Shown: piece by piece, positions 1 to 7,606 of the stretch
Layout of the letters: each line of letters begins with the position of its first letter
How positions within the stretch are numbered: the first letter of the stretch is position 1
From: DASXVX01 sp036504075
GTDB lineage: Bacteria; Bacillota; Sulfobacillia; Symbiobacteriales; Symbiobacteriaceae
DNA: 64,000 nt
NCBI GenBank assembly: GCA_036504075.1
Contig: DASXVX010000094.1
Location: forward strand, 1 to 64,000
Reading direction: 5' to 3'
Translations under genes and position numbers: made by a program
Notes under the pieces: generated by a model
What the model saw: only the letters and a program-made list of their open reading frames with translations
Told to the model about the DNA's origin: nothing
Database searches by the model: none

Positions 1-387
1 AGCAACAACTTGTGGACGAAGAGACTGTCGAGCTAGCACTCGCTGAATGACGAAACCGGGGCCCTGTCCCCGGTTTTGCTCCAGCCCGATGGGTTCGCTC
101 AAACTGAGTCGGCTTGGGTCAGAAAGTCCGAGCGCCAACAAGTAACCGCCTGTGTCCACCCAGTACCAGGAGTAGCCGTCGTAGCCCGGTTGATAGCTGT
201 AGCTGGAACAGTACGAATAGCCGTCAACCCAGTAGGATCCGGTGGCGTAATACCCCGGCTGCCACTGGTAGTAGTAACCGGCGCTGGCAGTCTTGGAAAG
301 TGGCGTGAAACTCATGGCGCTCAACAGCAAGGCCGCTGCGAGAATAGCCGTAATCAGGGTACGCAACAAGGATGTTTGACGACGCAC
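1..387 (-). CDS. Tyr-rich secreted protein, partial
   Basis: A GTG start at 387 has an excellent ribosome binding site (AAGGGAGGG) that lies inside the last codons of the upstream gene ending at 390, so the two are translationally coupled. The product begins RRQTS, followed by a hydrophobic signal segment ending near SKTASA. The mature part is rich in Tyr, Trp, Gly and Ser (for example YYYQWQPGYYATGSYW) and holds one Cys. The frame stays open to the window edge. Beyond about residue 85 the Tyr pattern is lost and the frame crosses a hairpin and a possible convergent gene end, so the true C-terminus is uncertain. No family is recognised; cell-surface placement is inferred from the signal peptide. 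Confidence 0.6.
   Translation of the reverse strand, partial: MRRQTSLLRTLITAILAAALLLSAMSFTPLSKTASAGYYYQWQPGYYATGSYWVDGYSYCSSYSYQPGYDGYSWYWVDTGGYLLALGLSDPSRLSLSEPIGLEQNRGQGPGFVIQRVLARQSLRPQVVA
3..50 (+). CDS. C-terminal tail of a gene entering from the left edge
   Basis: The frame starting at base 3 reads an acidic helical tail (QQLVDEETVELALAE) and stops at TGA 48-50. A terminator-like hairpin follows 2 bases later, which fits the end of a plus-strand gene. Only 15 codons are visible, so neither family nor even coding status can be confirmed. It overlaps the far end of the minus-strand frame opened at 387, so at most one of the two readings is right in this stretch. Confidence 0.35.
   Translation, partial: QQLVDEETVELALAE
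53..76 (+). terminator. Rho-independent terminator-like hairpin
   Basis: A perfect 9-bp stem (AAACCGGGG / CCCCGGTTT) with a short loop is followed on the plus strand by TTTTG. It sits directly after the stop codon at 48-50 and could also act on the opposite strand. Confidence 0.5.
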
Positions 388-389
388 GG

Positions 390-1751
390 CTAATTCCCTC
401 CCTTCTGGGGGTCGGCCTTGAACGAGCGTGCTACGTCAAGCCAATCGCGGTCCGGCGTCTTTGCCGCCAGCACCTGCGCCATGGCGGCGCCGCTGACGCG
501 AGCGATGATGGCCGCTTGCCGAATGTCGGGCAGACTGTGTCCCTGCGCCACGTAAGTATCCACATCGGACCGGCTGAGGCCGGTCTGCTGCGCAACATCG
601 TCAGTCTTCAGGGTCCCGCCCGGCTGCGCCGCCGGTGCGGCCGGACTCTTTCCCGACTGCTTGGCGGCCAGGGAGAGGTTGGCCCCCGTCTGTGCCCAAC
701 TCTTGTTGGCGGCAGCATACTGGTCCAGGATCGCCTGCACGGTGGTGCCGTAGAGCTGGGCCAGGTGCCAGGCGCTGTCAATGTCGGCATGGGTGTATCC
801 GGCGGCCAGGTATCGGGAAATATCATCTGCCGACAAATCGGTGCCGGGCACACTGGTCGGAGGCTTGCCCGGGTCACCGGCCGGCGTGTGGGTACTGCCG
901 GCCAGACCATTGTGTGCGGCCCGCAACCGGCCCAGGGCGGTGTTCCAATCGCCACCGGTGCCCTTGAGCGCCAATACGTCCTGCGGCTTCAAGCCGTTGG
1001 CCGCCGCAATCGCATCGGCCAACATGATATCGTCGAGCGTGTAGCCCTGGTCTTGCAAGGCTACGATATCGCTGCGGCTAAGACCGCCAACTGTCCGTGT
1101 CCCCTTGCCGTCATCGCCCAGGAGTACCTTGCAATCGCCATTCACGCAACTCCCACCAGCCTGTGATAATTGCTTCACCGTCGCATCCCAGGAGCCAGAA
1201 GCCTTGTAGGTCGATAAGACCGCATCGGTGGTTGTCGAAAACTCGCGGGCGAGAGCAGACGCCTGCATGACGTCCTTGACGTCATAGCCCTGCTTGGCAT
1301 AGGTCTGCACTTGCTGTGGCGAGAGCCCGGTGGGTCCGGGATCGGCCGGGCTGGCGGGTTGCGGGGGATTGGCATCGGCGGGATGCGATGGCGCCTGGGC
1401 CAGGGCGATGGCCTTCCAGTCGGCGCCCGCCTTGTGCTTTGCCAGCAAAGCATCAACCTGCGCCCCGGAGCGCTGTGCCAACTGCCAGGCTGTCATGATG
1501 TCGGTTGCTTGATAGCCCAGCCCCTGCAGCCGCTCCATCTCCGATTTGGCAATCTGGCCGGTCACAGGTGATGGCGCCTGCGCCGCAGTCCTGGCCGGTG
1601 ACCGAACCAGTACTGAAGCGGGATTTGTCCCGGCGGCCAGTCCGTAGACGGCGGTACCAAGCACGGTGATGCCACTCAACGCCAGGATGATGTATCCTCT
1701 GGTCCAGCCACGGCCGATGCCACGCGATTTCCGATCCTTGTCCAGGTGCAT
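390..1751 (-). CDS. Membrane-anchored protein with five ~53-residue helical repeats
   Basis: 453 residues from ATG 1751, chosen because GGAAGGAGG lies 7 bases upstream; the longer frame adds only six residues. A basic N-terminus (1-19) precedes one transmembrane helix (about 20-41), then a Pro/Ala-rich linker. Five repeats follow at about 67-119, 143-196, 224-276, 306-359 and 392-444. Each has the pattern LS..D(V/I)..Y...GY...DI..A..LA......VL......W......L. Linkers are Pro/Gly-rich, and a Cys pair occurs near 202-207. The repeat has the spacing of a short helical bundle; no named domain is recognised. The neighbour at 387 is translationally coupled, suggesting a joint envelope role. Function unknown. 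Confidence 0.85.
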   Translation of the reverse strand: MHLDKDRKSRGIGRGWTRGYIILALSGITVLGTAVYGLAAGTNPASVLVRSPARTAAQAPSPVTGQIAKSEMERLQGLGYQATDIMTAWQLAQRSGAQVDALLAKHKAGADWKAIALAQAPSHPADANPPQPASPADPGPTGLSPQQVQTYAKQGYDVKDVMQASALAREFSTTTDAVLSTYKASGSWDATVKQLSQAGGSCVNGDCKVLLGDDGKGTRTVGGLSRSDIVALQDQGYTLDDIMLADAIAAANGLKPQDVLALKGTGGDWNTALGRLRAAHNGLAGSTHTPAGDPGKPPTSVPGTDLSADDISRYLAAGYTHADIDSAWHLAQLYGTTVQAILDQYAAANKSWAQTGANLSLAAKQSGKSPAAPAAQPGGTLKTDDVAQQTGLSRSDVDTYVAQGHSLPDIRQAAIIARVSGAAMAQVLAAKTPDRDWLDVARSFKADPQKGGN

Positions 1752-1800
1752 GAGACAACCTCCTTCCAATTGTGGAACGAACTACTGTCAACGGAAGGCC

Positions 1801-1840
1801 AGTGGCGTCGCCACTGCGTTTGGAGTGATCATACCAGGAG
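1801..1840 (-). promoter_or_regulatory. Extended -10 promoter and palindrome upstream of the five-repeat gene
   Basis: On the minus strand TGGTATGATC gives an extended -10 (TGn followed by TATGAT, bases 1828-1833). Between it and the start codon lies a perfect inverted repeat AGTGGCG-T-CGCCACT (1801-1815), well placed for an operator. No clear -35 is visible. Confidence 0.4.
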
Positions 1841-1882
1841 GCCCCCTCTGCCCACATCGCCAGTCCTCGGGATTTTCGAGAG

Positions 1883-1921
1883 AGCAAAATAAAACGGGCT
1901 ACCTAGTTTTAGGTAGCCCGT
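1883..1921 (-). terminator. Strong rho-independent terminator
   Basis: A perfect 12-bp stem (ACGGGCTACCTA and its complement, 1894-1921) with a 4-base loop is followed on the minus strand by TTTTATTTTG. It terminates the CDGSH gene. Confidence 0.85.
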
Positions 1922-1990
1922 GATGTGGCGAGCAAGACCGTCGGAGGACGTTTCGCGCGGCCCAGACCGCAGTTCCCCCCTTGAGCGAAC

Positions 1991-2010
1991 AGCCGGGCAT
2001 AGGCCCGGCT
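1991..2010 (-). other. Short GC-rich hairpin between the CDGSH gene and its terminator
   Basis: Inverted repeat AGCCGGGC / GCCCGGCT with a 4-base loop and no following T-run. It may stabilise the 3' end of the CDGSH transcript. Confidence 0.3.
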
Positions 2011-2030
2011 GTATTCCTGGGTGTAGCCGC

Positions 2031-2234
2031 TTAAGATTTCCCGGCGCGGGGGGCATCTTCAAAATGGCCTTTGTGGGATCCGTCGCAGAAAGGCTTTTTC
2101 CCGGAAAGTCCACACCGGCACAGGCCAAACACCTCGGGCGTTTCAAACTTGTTGCCCTCGCTGTCGGTGAGTACGACTGGCCCACTGACCAGCAGCGGCC
2201 CGTTATCCCGGACAGTAACCGTGGTTTCGGACAT
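2031..2234 (-). CDS. CDGSH iron-sulfur domain protein
   Basis: 67 residues. The CDGSH signature is complete: CRCGLSGKKPFCDGSH gives the three Cys and one His that ligate a [2Fe-2S] cluster in the mitoNEET-like family. The start ATG 2234 has GGAGG 7 bases upstream; a frame-extending start 21 bases earlier would precede that site. Bacterial stand-alone members of this length are small soluble redox or cluster-carrying proteins of uncertain partner. It appears monocistronic, with its own terminator at 1883-1921. Confidence 0.9.
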   Translation of the reverse strand: MSETTVTVRDNGPLLVSGPVVLTDSEGNKFETPEVFGLCRCGLSGKKPFCDGSHKGHFEDAPRAGKS

Positions 2235-2288
2235 GATTTCACCTCCGTATGCCACTTATTCTGCCCGGATTTCCCTTATTACTACTCC

Positions 2289-3095
2289 CTAGTCTTTGAT
2301 TAGCGTTGGGCGGGTATAAGCGATGACGAAACCGACTCGCTGCACGTTCCGCTGGGAGGCGCTGCCCGGCGTGGTCTTGACTGTGGCCAGGTCGCAGCCG
2401 GCCGCAGCCGCCTGGGCGATGCGGGCGTGCAGGAGTGCGCTCTGGACACCGCGGCCCCGCATGGTTGTCCGGGTCGAGCCGCCGAAGAAGGCGGCCAGGC
2501 GCTCCTGGATATGCAGCGAGCCGCCGCCGGCGGGCTCGCCGTGCACCCGGGCCCAAAAGCCCAGGGTACCGGGCGTGTGGAGCGAGCAGAGCGCGATGTT
2601 GGGGTACTCCGGCGCCGCGTCCTCGCCGCCGAACCCCTTGCTGATGGTATCAGCCCAAGCCCGCTCCTCGTCCGGCCCGATGATTTCGACGGTGACGCCC
2701 GTGGACGGGGCTGATGTGACCCGGTCATTCGGCCCGATGGACCGGACGAACACGTTCAGGAACATCTGGATGCGATAGCCCCGACGGCCCAGCAGGGCGG
2801 CCAGGGACGGGTCGGCGAAGGGGGAGAGGTCCACCCGGGCCGCCACACTGCGGCTGTGGTAGAACTCCTCCACCAGGTCGAGGTCGGCGGCCGTGACCGG
2901 GCCGCTCATGCCGAGACCCGAGGCCCGGCTAAGCGGCGAGCCCGGGCCGGTATATATGGCGCAGGCGTCGCCCACCCAGAGGACGGCGCTGGGAACGTCG
3001 GGATAAAGGCGGCCCTGTGATGCGCAATACCTGGCCTGGGACTGGGCTTCCGCAAGTTCCAACTGCCGGGCGAGAGTGAGATCGGCGTGCAGCAT
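2289..3095 (-). CDS. GNAT family N-acetyltransferase
   Basis: 268 residues. The C-terminal half carries the GNAT acetyl-CoA site as RGRGVQSALLHARIAQAA, followed by ATVKTTPGSASQRNVQRVGF, the usual beta5-alpha4 region where the neighbouring Asn and Phe are conserved. The N-terminal ~120 residues form a second, degenerate GNAT-like half (VEEFYHSRSVAARVDLSPF), as in tandem-GNAT proteins of about this length. GGAGGA lies 10 bases upstream of ATG 3095 and overlaps the stop of the preceding gene (3102), so the two are cotranslated. Substrate unknown. Confidence 0.85.
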   Translation of the reverse strand: MLHADLTLARQLELAEAQSQARYCASQGRLYPDVPSAVLWVGDACAIYTGPGSPLSRASGLGMSGPVTAADLDLVEEFYHSRSVAARVDLSPFADPSLAALLGRRGYRIQMFLNVFVRSIGPNDRVTSAPSTGVTVEIIGPDEERAWADTISKGFGGEDAAPEYPNIALCSLHTPGTLGFWARVHGEPAGGGSLHIQERLAAFFGGSTRTTMRGRGVQSALLHARIAQAAAAGCDLATVKTTPGSASQRNVQRVGFVIAYTRPTLIKD

Positions 3096-3101
3096 GGTTG
3101 A

Positions 3102-3587
3102 TCAGTCCTCCGCAATGGGTTTCACGTGCCACTCGGATGCGATGGTGAACCCGGCTTCGGCCAGCATGGCGCGCTTGGTGCCATCTTCGTGGCCGGATAC
3201 CACGTTCACGAGCACGGCGCCCCGCCGCCGCGCCTCGCGGCAGACCTCCTTCAGCAGGACCGCACCAATGGTCTCCCAGTCGTCCGGATCGGCGACCATG
3301 TAATCGTCGATGCTGCAGATGTACCCGCCGGGCGCGTAAACCGGGGGAGCGGTGACCAGCACGCCGATGACGAAGCCGTCCACCACTCCCCGGTGCTCGT
3401 GGACCATGGCGATAACCCGCTCGCTCTTGACCTGGCTTTCGAAAAAAGGTTCCTGGCGTTCCCGGGCGTCTTCCGCCCGCCGCCAGAACACCGGTTGGTA
3501 CTGCTCGTACTCCAAACGCTTCTGCTCCGAGAGCTCGACCAGAAACGGCACATCGGCCGGCCTGGCCCTGCGAATGTTGCCTTGCAC
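3102..3587 (-). CDS. GNAT family N-acetyltransferase
   Basis: 161 residues from a GTG with GAGGTGA 8 bases upstream. It begins IRRARPADVPFLVEL, the typical first strand and helix of a GNAT fold, and contains IDDYMVADPDDWETIGAVLL and a later NVVSGHEDGTKRAMLAEAGF. The pyrophosphate loop (normally Q/RxxGxG/A) is poorly conserved here, so activity is less sure than for its neighbours. It lies between the GGDEF gene (51-base gap) and a second GNAT gene with which it is translationally coupled, probably one transcript from the promoter at 4321-4350. Confidence 0.75.
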   Translation of the reverse strand: MQGNIRRARPADVPFLVELSEQKRLEYEQYQPVFWRRAEDARERQEPFFESQVKSERVIAMVHEHRGVVDGFVIGVLVTAPPVYAPGGYICSIDDYMVADPDDWETIGAVLLKEVCREARRRGAVLVNVVSGHEDGTKRAMLAEAGFTIASEWHVKPIAED

Positions 3588-3638
3588 GACGAGTTCACCT
3601 CATCGGAGGTGCTTCGCCATTGAGTCTGCGCGGTCCTT

Positions 3639-4265
3639 TTACGGCTGGTCGTACTTCCGCAGCAAGTCGTCCAGGGCTTCGCGCAGGAGCCGGGATTCCT
3701 TGCGTTTCACCCGCTCCGCCAGACCCTTTAGCTTGCGGACAGCGGTGACGGAGTAGTAGCAGGACTTCATGACCATTTCCTCGTTGGGCGGGAGCGCCAC
3801 CAGGTTCCGGCCGGCCTCCTTTGCGGAAGAGAGGGCGGCGTCGGCCACCCGCATGAGCGACTGGTCGTCCTTGGCGTCCCGCGGGCACTGGGCGACGCCA
3901 ATGGTAACGGTCACTTCACGCCCGAGCGACGGCTGGAATCCCTGATACGCCTCATGCACTTTGAACCGGATGGTTTCGGCCCGCAGGAACGCCTGCTCCA
4001 GGCTGCAGCCGGGCATGACCACGGCGAACTCGTCCCCCGAGACCCGGTAGCTGGATTCCGGTGCGGTCTCCTTGAGGACGCTGGCCAGTGTTTTCAGCAC
4101 CTGGTCACCGACGTCGTGTCCGAAGTGGGTGTTAATCTCCATGAAGAAGTCCAGGTCGAGGACGGCCAGGGCCACGCCGTCCTCAGCGGCGATTGACTGC
4201 TTCAGGTCGGCGACCAGCGCCGAATGGTCGGCAAGCCCCGTCAACTGATCCATGTGCTTTGCCAT
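3639..4265 (-). CDS. GGDEF diguanylate cyclase domain fused to a ribbon-helix-helix-like tail
   Basis: 208 residues. Residues 6-160 form a GGDEF domain: Mg-binding LDLDFF (36-41), the NTHFGHDVGD helix (45-54), signature SGDEF (76-80, Ser replacing the first Gly) and TIGVAQCP (121-128). No RxxD inhibitory site precedes the signature. Residues 166-208 read as one beta strand (SCYYSVTAV) followed by two amphipathic helices (RKLKGLAERVKRKES, RLLREALDDLLRKY). This is the layout of a ribbon-helix-helix DNA-binding or dimerisation unit. No membrane or sensory domain is present. The start has GAGGAGG 8 bases upstream. The cyclase assignment is firm at fold level; activity with SGDEF is plausible but unproven. 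Confidence 0.85.
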   Translation of the reverse strand: MAKHMDQLTGLADHSALVADLKQSIAAEDGVALAVLDLDFFMEINTHFGHDVGDQVLKTLASVLKETAPESSYRVSGDEFAVVMPGCSLEQAFLRAETIRFKVHEAYQGFQPSLGREVTVTIGVAQCPRDAKDDQSLMRVADAALSSAKEAGRNLVALPPNEEMVMKSCYYSVTAVRKLKGLAERVKRKESRLLREALDDLLRKYDQP

Positions 4266-4320
4266 CGGACATCCTCCTCATACACTCGGTTATATATATC
4301 GGGGTACATCAACCAACATC

Positions 4321-4350
4321 ATAGTAACCCCATTAATATCCAATTGTCAA
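4321..4350 (-). promoter_or_regulatory. SigA-type promoter for the GGDEF-GNAT-GNAT transcript
   Basis: On the minus strand a perfect TTGACA (4350-4345) is followed after 18 bases by TACTAT (4326-4321), in an AT-rich intergenic stretch 56 bases upstream of the GGDEF start. Confidence 0.6.
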
Positions 4351-4460
4351 TGGCGAAATTCGAAAAAGACGTGATTACGGCAAAAAATCAGGCTGTGGAC
4401 GACCTTCCGGTCGGGTAGTAGGCTGGAACTGGTTGATCTTTGGCACAGGAGGGGACGCGG

Positions 4461-5021
4461 TTGATCGACCTGGAGATCTACCCGGCTACGCCCGACCGGT
4501 GGGCGGACGTCGCCGCGCTGTTCGGCGAGCGGGGTGCCTGCGGGGGTTGCTGGTGCATGGCCTGGCGCCTGACATCCGCCGAGTTTGAGCGGGGCAAGGG
4601 CGCCGCGAACAAGACGGCGCTGGAGGCACTGGTAGCGGGCGGGGCGGAACCGGGGTTGCTGGCGTATGCCAGCGGGCGGCCCGTGGGCTGGGTGGCGCTG
4701 GCGCCCCGGGAGGTTTACGTGCGGCTGGAGCGCTCCAAGACGCTGAAGCGGGTGGACGACGAGCCGGTCTGGTCGATCTCCTGCCTGTTCGTGGCCAAGC
4801 CGTTCCGGCGGAAGGGCGTCAGCGTGGCCTTGCTGCGTGCCGCATGCGCCTATGCCGAGTCCCACGGGGCGCACATTGTCGAGGGCTACCCGACCGAGCC
4901 GAACCAGGCGCTGCCGGACCCCTTCGTGTGGACGGGCCTGGCCTCTGCATTCCGGCAGGCCGGGTTCATGGAAGTGCTGCGGCGGTCGCAAACCCGGCCG
5001 ATCATGCGGGCTTTCGTCTGA
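4461..5021 (+). CDS. GNAT family N-acetyltransferase
   Basis: 186 residues from TTG 4461, chosen because AGGAGGGG ends 6 bases before it; the frame continues upstream only through that site. ISCLFVAKPFRRKGVSVALLRAACAYA contains the beta4 strand and the R-x-x-G-x-S/A acetyl-CoA loop. A Cys-rich segment (GACGGCWCMAW) near residue 27 is characteristic of one uncharacterised GNAT subfamily. Single gene with its own terminator. Substrate unknown. Confidence 0.85.
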   Translation: MIDLEIYPATPDRWADVAALFGERGACGGCWCMAWRLTSAEFERGKGAANKTALEALVAGGAEPGLLAYASGRPVGWVALAPREVYVRLERSKTLKRVDDEPVWSISCLFVAKPFRRKGVSVALLRAACAYAESHGAHIVEGYPTEPNQALPDPFVWTGLASAFRQAGFMEVLRRSQTRPIMRAFV

Positions 5022-5063
5022 GCAACTGCTGGAGGAGGAGGTCGCTTGCCCGGTTACCCGACG

Positions 5064-5104
5064 AAAACCCCGCCATGTCCTTCCGGACCGGCGGGGTTTT
5101 GGCT
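5064..5104 (+). terminator. Rho-independent terminator
   Basis: An 11-bp stem AAAACCCCGCC / GGCGGGGTTTT (5064-5074 with 5090-5100) lies 43 bases after the GNAT stop. The A/T flanks make it usable on both strands. Confidence 0.8.
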
Positions 5105-5227
5105 ACTGCAAATGCAGTTGTTATGTGGATTCAGGTGATTACGGGAAGCCACAGTAAAGCTAATTCAAACCTAAATACCAAAATAACGGATACGAATACA
5201 CTATTATACACATGATGATCTTCGTGC

Positions 5228-5244
5228 TATACTTTGTCATGACA
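5228..5244 (+). promoter_or_regulatory. -10 box and overlapping palindrome upstream of the GntR gene
   Basis: TATACT (5228-5233) is followed one base later by the perfect palindrome TGTCATGACA (5235-5244), 30 bases before the GntR start. The placement over the expected transcription start suits an autoregulatory operator of a GntR-family repressor. No convincing -35 is visible. Confidence 0.4.
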
Positions 5245-5273
5245 TTACGATAAATAGTTTTGGGGGTTAAGTA

Positions 5274-6005
5274 TTGTCGACGCTCAACCCAAGTTCACCT
5301 ATCCCCCTCTACCACCAGTTCAAGATCCTGGTCGAACAAAAAATCGCGACCGGCGAGTGGCCGCCGGAATCGCCCATTCCCACGGAACTTACGCTGGTTT
5401 CAGCTTATGGAATCAGTCGGACCCCCGTCCGTCAAGCGCTCGACGAGTTGGTTAACGAAGGCCGTATTTATCGCCAACGGGGCCGCGGCACTTTTGTGGC
5501 ACCGCCCAAACTGGTCCGGCCTTTGGCCCAGTTAACGGGCTTCGCTGAAGAGCTTGTGCTCATGGGCATGAAGCCGGTCATGACCATTCTGAAGCACGGT
5601 CTGGTCCCTGCAGTCGCCCAGATCAGCAGGGCCCTCGGTCTGCCTCCGGGCGCATCGGTCCTACACATACGCCGGATTGTGTGCGTGGACGGCGTGCCGC
5701 TGTTTCTGGACGACGCGCACTTCCTCCCGGATCTGGCGCCCCGACTTCGCGCGGACGAGGTTCAACGACGGCCGATCTATCAGCTATTGGAAGCGGCCGG
5801 GCGGGTCCCGGCGGAGGGACAGCAAAGCCTCGCCGCCGTGACAATCTGCGGTGACAAAGCCGGGTTCCTGGGGGTACCGAGCGGGTCGCCCGGACTGGCC
5901 ATTACCCGGGTGTCAAAGGACGAGTTCGGTGTCCCGCTGGAATATACGGAGGTCCTCTACCGCGGTGACCGGTTCAGTTACACCATTTCGCTCCAGCGCA
6001 CGTAG
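5274..6005 (+). CDS. GntR family transcriptional regulator with UTRA effector domain
   Basis: 243 residues from a TTG preceded by GGGGG. Residues 8-75 are the GntR winged helix: PLYHQFKILVEQKIATGEW, then PIPTELTLVSAYGISRTPVRQALDELVNEG with the RTPVRQAL recognition helix, then the GRGTFV wing. Residues 85-243 form a UTRA (HutC/FarR type) ligand domain. This subfamily usually represses an adjacent sugar or amino-acid gene set. Here the next genes, in the same direction after a 149-base AT-rich gap, are the exopolysaccharide locus, so control of that locus is a reasonable inference. Ligand unknown. Confidence 0.92.
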   Translation: MSTLNPSSPIPLYHQFKILVEQKIATGEWPPESPIPTELTLVSAYGISRTPVRQALDELVNEGRIYRQRGRGTFVAPPKLVRPLAQLTGFAEELVLMGMKPVMTILKHGLVPAVAQISRALGLPPGASVLHIRRIVCVDGVPLFLDDAHFLPDLAPRLRADEVQRRPIYQLLEAAGRVPAEGQQSLAAVTICGDKAGFLGVPSGSPGLAITRVSKDEFGVPLEYTEVLYRGDRFSYTISLQRT

Positions 6006-6154
6006 CCTGCAAGGGGTCGCAACATTGCAGAAAAATTCCAAAGCATTGCATAAAACACCTTATATTCAATCTAAGTTGTCGTGATAAAAAGCTCAGGACG
6101 TGACCAGAACTCATCAGCGTCGCAGCCACACTTCGCAACAAGGACGGCACTCTC

Positions 6155-6841
6155 ATGATCGATCTTCACGCACATGTACTACCCGGCATCGACGATGGTC
6201 CGGCCACGATGGAGGACGCCCTGGCGCTGTTGCGCGCCCTGCGTGATCAGGGCGTTCGGACCGTGGTGGCGGGTGCACACGCGCTGGACGGAAAATATGA
6301 CGCTGCCTGCGAGGCGGTCTTGCTGGCCGTCGGGCAGGTGAACGAGGCGCTTCAGGCGACCGGGGTCGCCATCGAGGTGCTCCCCGGAATGGAGCTCTTC
6401 CTGGGCTTTGACGTCCTGAGAGCGCTTAAGACCGGTCGTGCCATGGGGCTGAATCGCTCCAAGTACGTGCTGGTTGAACTGCCGGCCAGGGAGTATCCCA
6501 TGTACACGGAACGGGCGCTGTTCGAGCTGATGATCGCCGGGTATCGCCCCATTCTGAATCATCCGGAACGCAACCTGGGAATTCAGCGGAATCCCGACCT
6601 GATGCGGCGGTTGGCCGAAAATGGGGTCCTGGCCTTCGTGACGGCGTCCAGCCTTGTGGGGCGCATGGGCACGGCGGCTCAGACTGTGGGACAGGCTTTT
6701 GTACAGGAGCGAGTTGCGACGATGATTGTCAGCGATGCCCATAACCTTGGTCACCGGGCGCCGCTCCTGCGTGAGGGGCTGGAGGTCGCCCGCACGCTGG
6801 GCAAAGCGGATCAGTCACCCGAGGCGCTGGTTCTAAATTAG
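6155..6841 (+). CDS. PHP-domain protein-tyrosine phosphatase (CpsB/YwqE type)
   Basis: 228 residues. It opens with the PHP metal motif DLHAHVLPGIDDG. Later metal ligands follow in E86-like GMELF, NHPERN and SDAHN, as in manganese-dependent phosphatases CpsB and YwqE that dephosphorylate the BY-kinase CpsD. The kinase and its membrane adaptor lie 0.8-3 kb downstream, giving a complete kinase/phosphatase switch for polymer export. One expected position is changed: GAHALDGKY stands where family members usually have a T-x-H pair, so a metal ligand there is kept only as His. Confidence 0.9.
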   Translation: MIDLHAHVLPGIDDGPATMEDALALLRALRDQGVRTVVAGAHALDGKYDAACEAVLLAVGQVNEALQATGVAIEVLPGMELFLGFDVLRALKTGRAMGLNRSKYVLVELPAREYPMYTERALFELMIAGYRPILNHPERNLGIQRNPDLMRRLAENGVLAFVTASSLVGRMGTAAQTVGQAFVQERVATMIVSDAHNLGHRAPLLREGLEVARTLGKADQSPEALVLN

Positions 6842-6908
6842 GCTTTCCTGCAGCCCAACTGCGGGAAGATATGTCCCTGGAGTCTGCAAATTGAGGAGGG
6901 AAGCATGA

Positions 6909-7577
6909 GTGCAAAGGACTCATAAGTGGTCGGCTTTGATTGTTGCAGGGGCTCTGTTGGTAGGTGTTGCTGGAACAGCCCTGGCCGCAACCGTTCCGGG
7001 TGCGGTTTACGGCGATGCTCAGGCTCAGGGTATAAACAAGCCGGCCGAAGAGATCAAGCAGGATCTGGTCAAGGCGGGAATCGTGGACGTCAAGCCGACC
7101 GACTGGGCGGCCGGTTCCCTGATGGTCTCCGTACAAGCCGGGCTTCTGAAGCCCGACCAGACCGGTCACCTGAACCCGAAGGGCAGCGTCTCGAAGAATG
7201 AAGGCATTGCCGTCTTTGCCAAGGTTTTGGGTGTCGCCGGCAAGACTGACGACGATGCGACTGCGGCCAAGAAGGCGAAGGACGCGGGCCTGGTCGGGAA
7301 CACCACCGCTCCGGATAAGGACATGACCCGCCTCGACGTCGCCAAGTTGCTGGCAACTGCCCTGGGCGTGGTCCCCCGGCCGTTCGTGACGCCATCGACG
7401 TATCCGTTCAACGACTTCATCCGGGTCTCCGCGGATGATGCCGCACTATTGGCGGCGCTCTATGACATGGGCATTTTCAAGGGTTTTGAAGATCATACCT
7501 TCCGCCCGGACGGTGTGCTCACCAAGGCCCAAATCGCCATCCTGATCGATCGGATTCTCGGCGCCCAGGCGCGCTAA
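6909..7577 (+). CDS. Secreted S-layer homology domain protein
   Basis: 222 residues with a signal peptide (about 1-27, ending GTALAA) and SLH-type motifs. The clearest is at 172-220, with FNDFIRVSADD..LLAALYDMGIFKGFEDHTFRPDGVLTKAQIAILIDRIL; weaker copies lie at about 45-95 and 100-160. SLH domains bind pyruvylated secondary wall polymer. The GTG start at 6909 has GGAGGG upstream; an ATG four bases earlier is in another frame and stops after six codons. It sits between the phosphatase and Wzz genes of the polysaccharide locus, an unusual place that suggests a link between polymer export and the S-layer. Confidence 0.85.
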   Translation: MQRTHKWSALIVAGALLVGVAGTALAATVPGAVYGDAQAQGINKPAEEIKQDLVKAGIVDVKPTDWAAGSLMVSVQAGLLKPDQTGHLNPKGSVSKNEGIAVFAKVLGVAGKTDDDATAAKKAKDAGLVGNTTAPDKDMTRLDVAKLLATALGVVPRPFVTPSTYPFNDFIRVSADDAALLAALYDMGIFKGFEDHTFRPDGVLTKAQIAILIDRILGAQAR

Positions 7578-7606
7578 AGCTCGGATTTTCCGGTACCACG
7601 AAGTGC

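Noticed and set aside
372..1166. 264-codon plus-strand frame
   Set aside because: Antisense to the five-repeat gene, which has a ribosome binding site, membrane helix and clear internal repeats.
6905..6925. Short leader peptide from ATG 6905 overlapping the SLH gene start
   Set aside because: Only six codons, out of frame, sharing the ribosome binding site; no evidence of attenuation.
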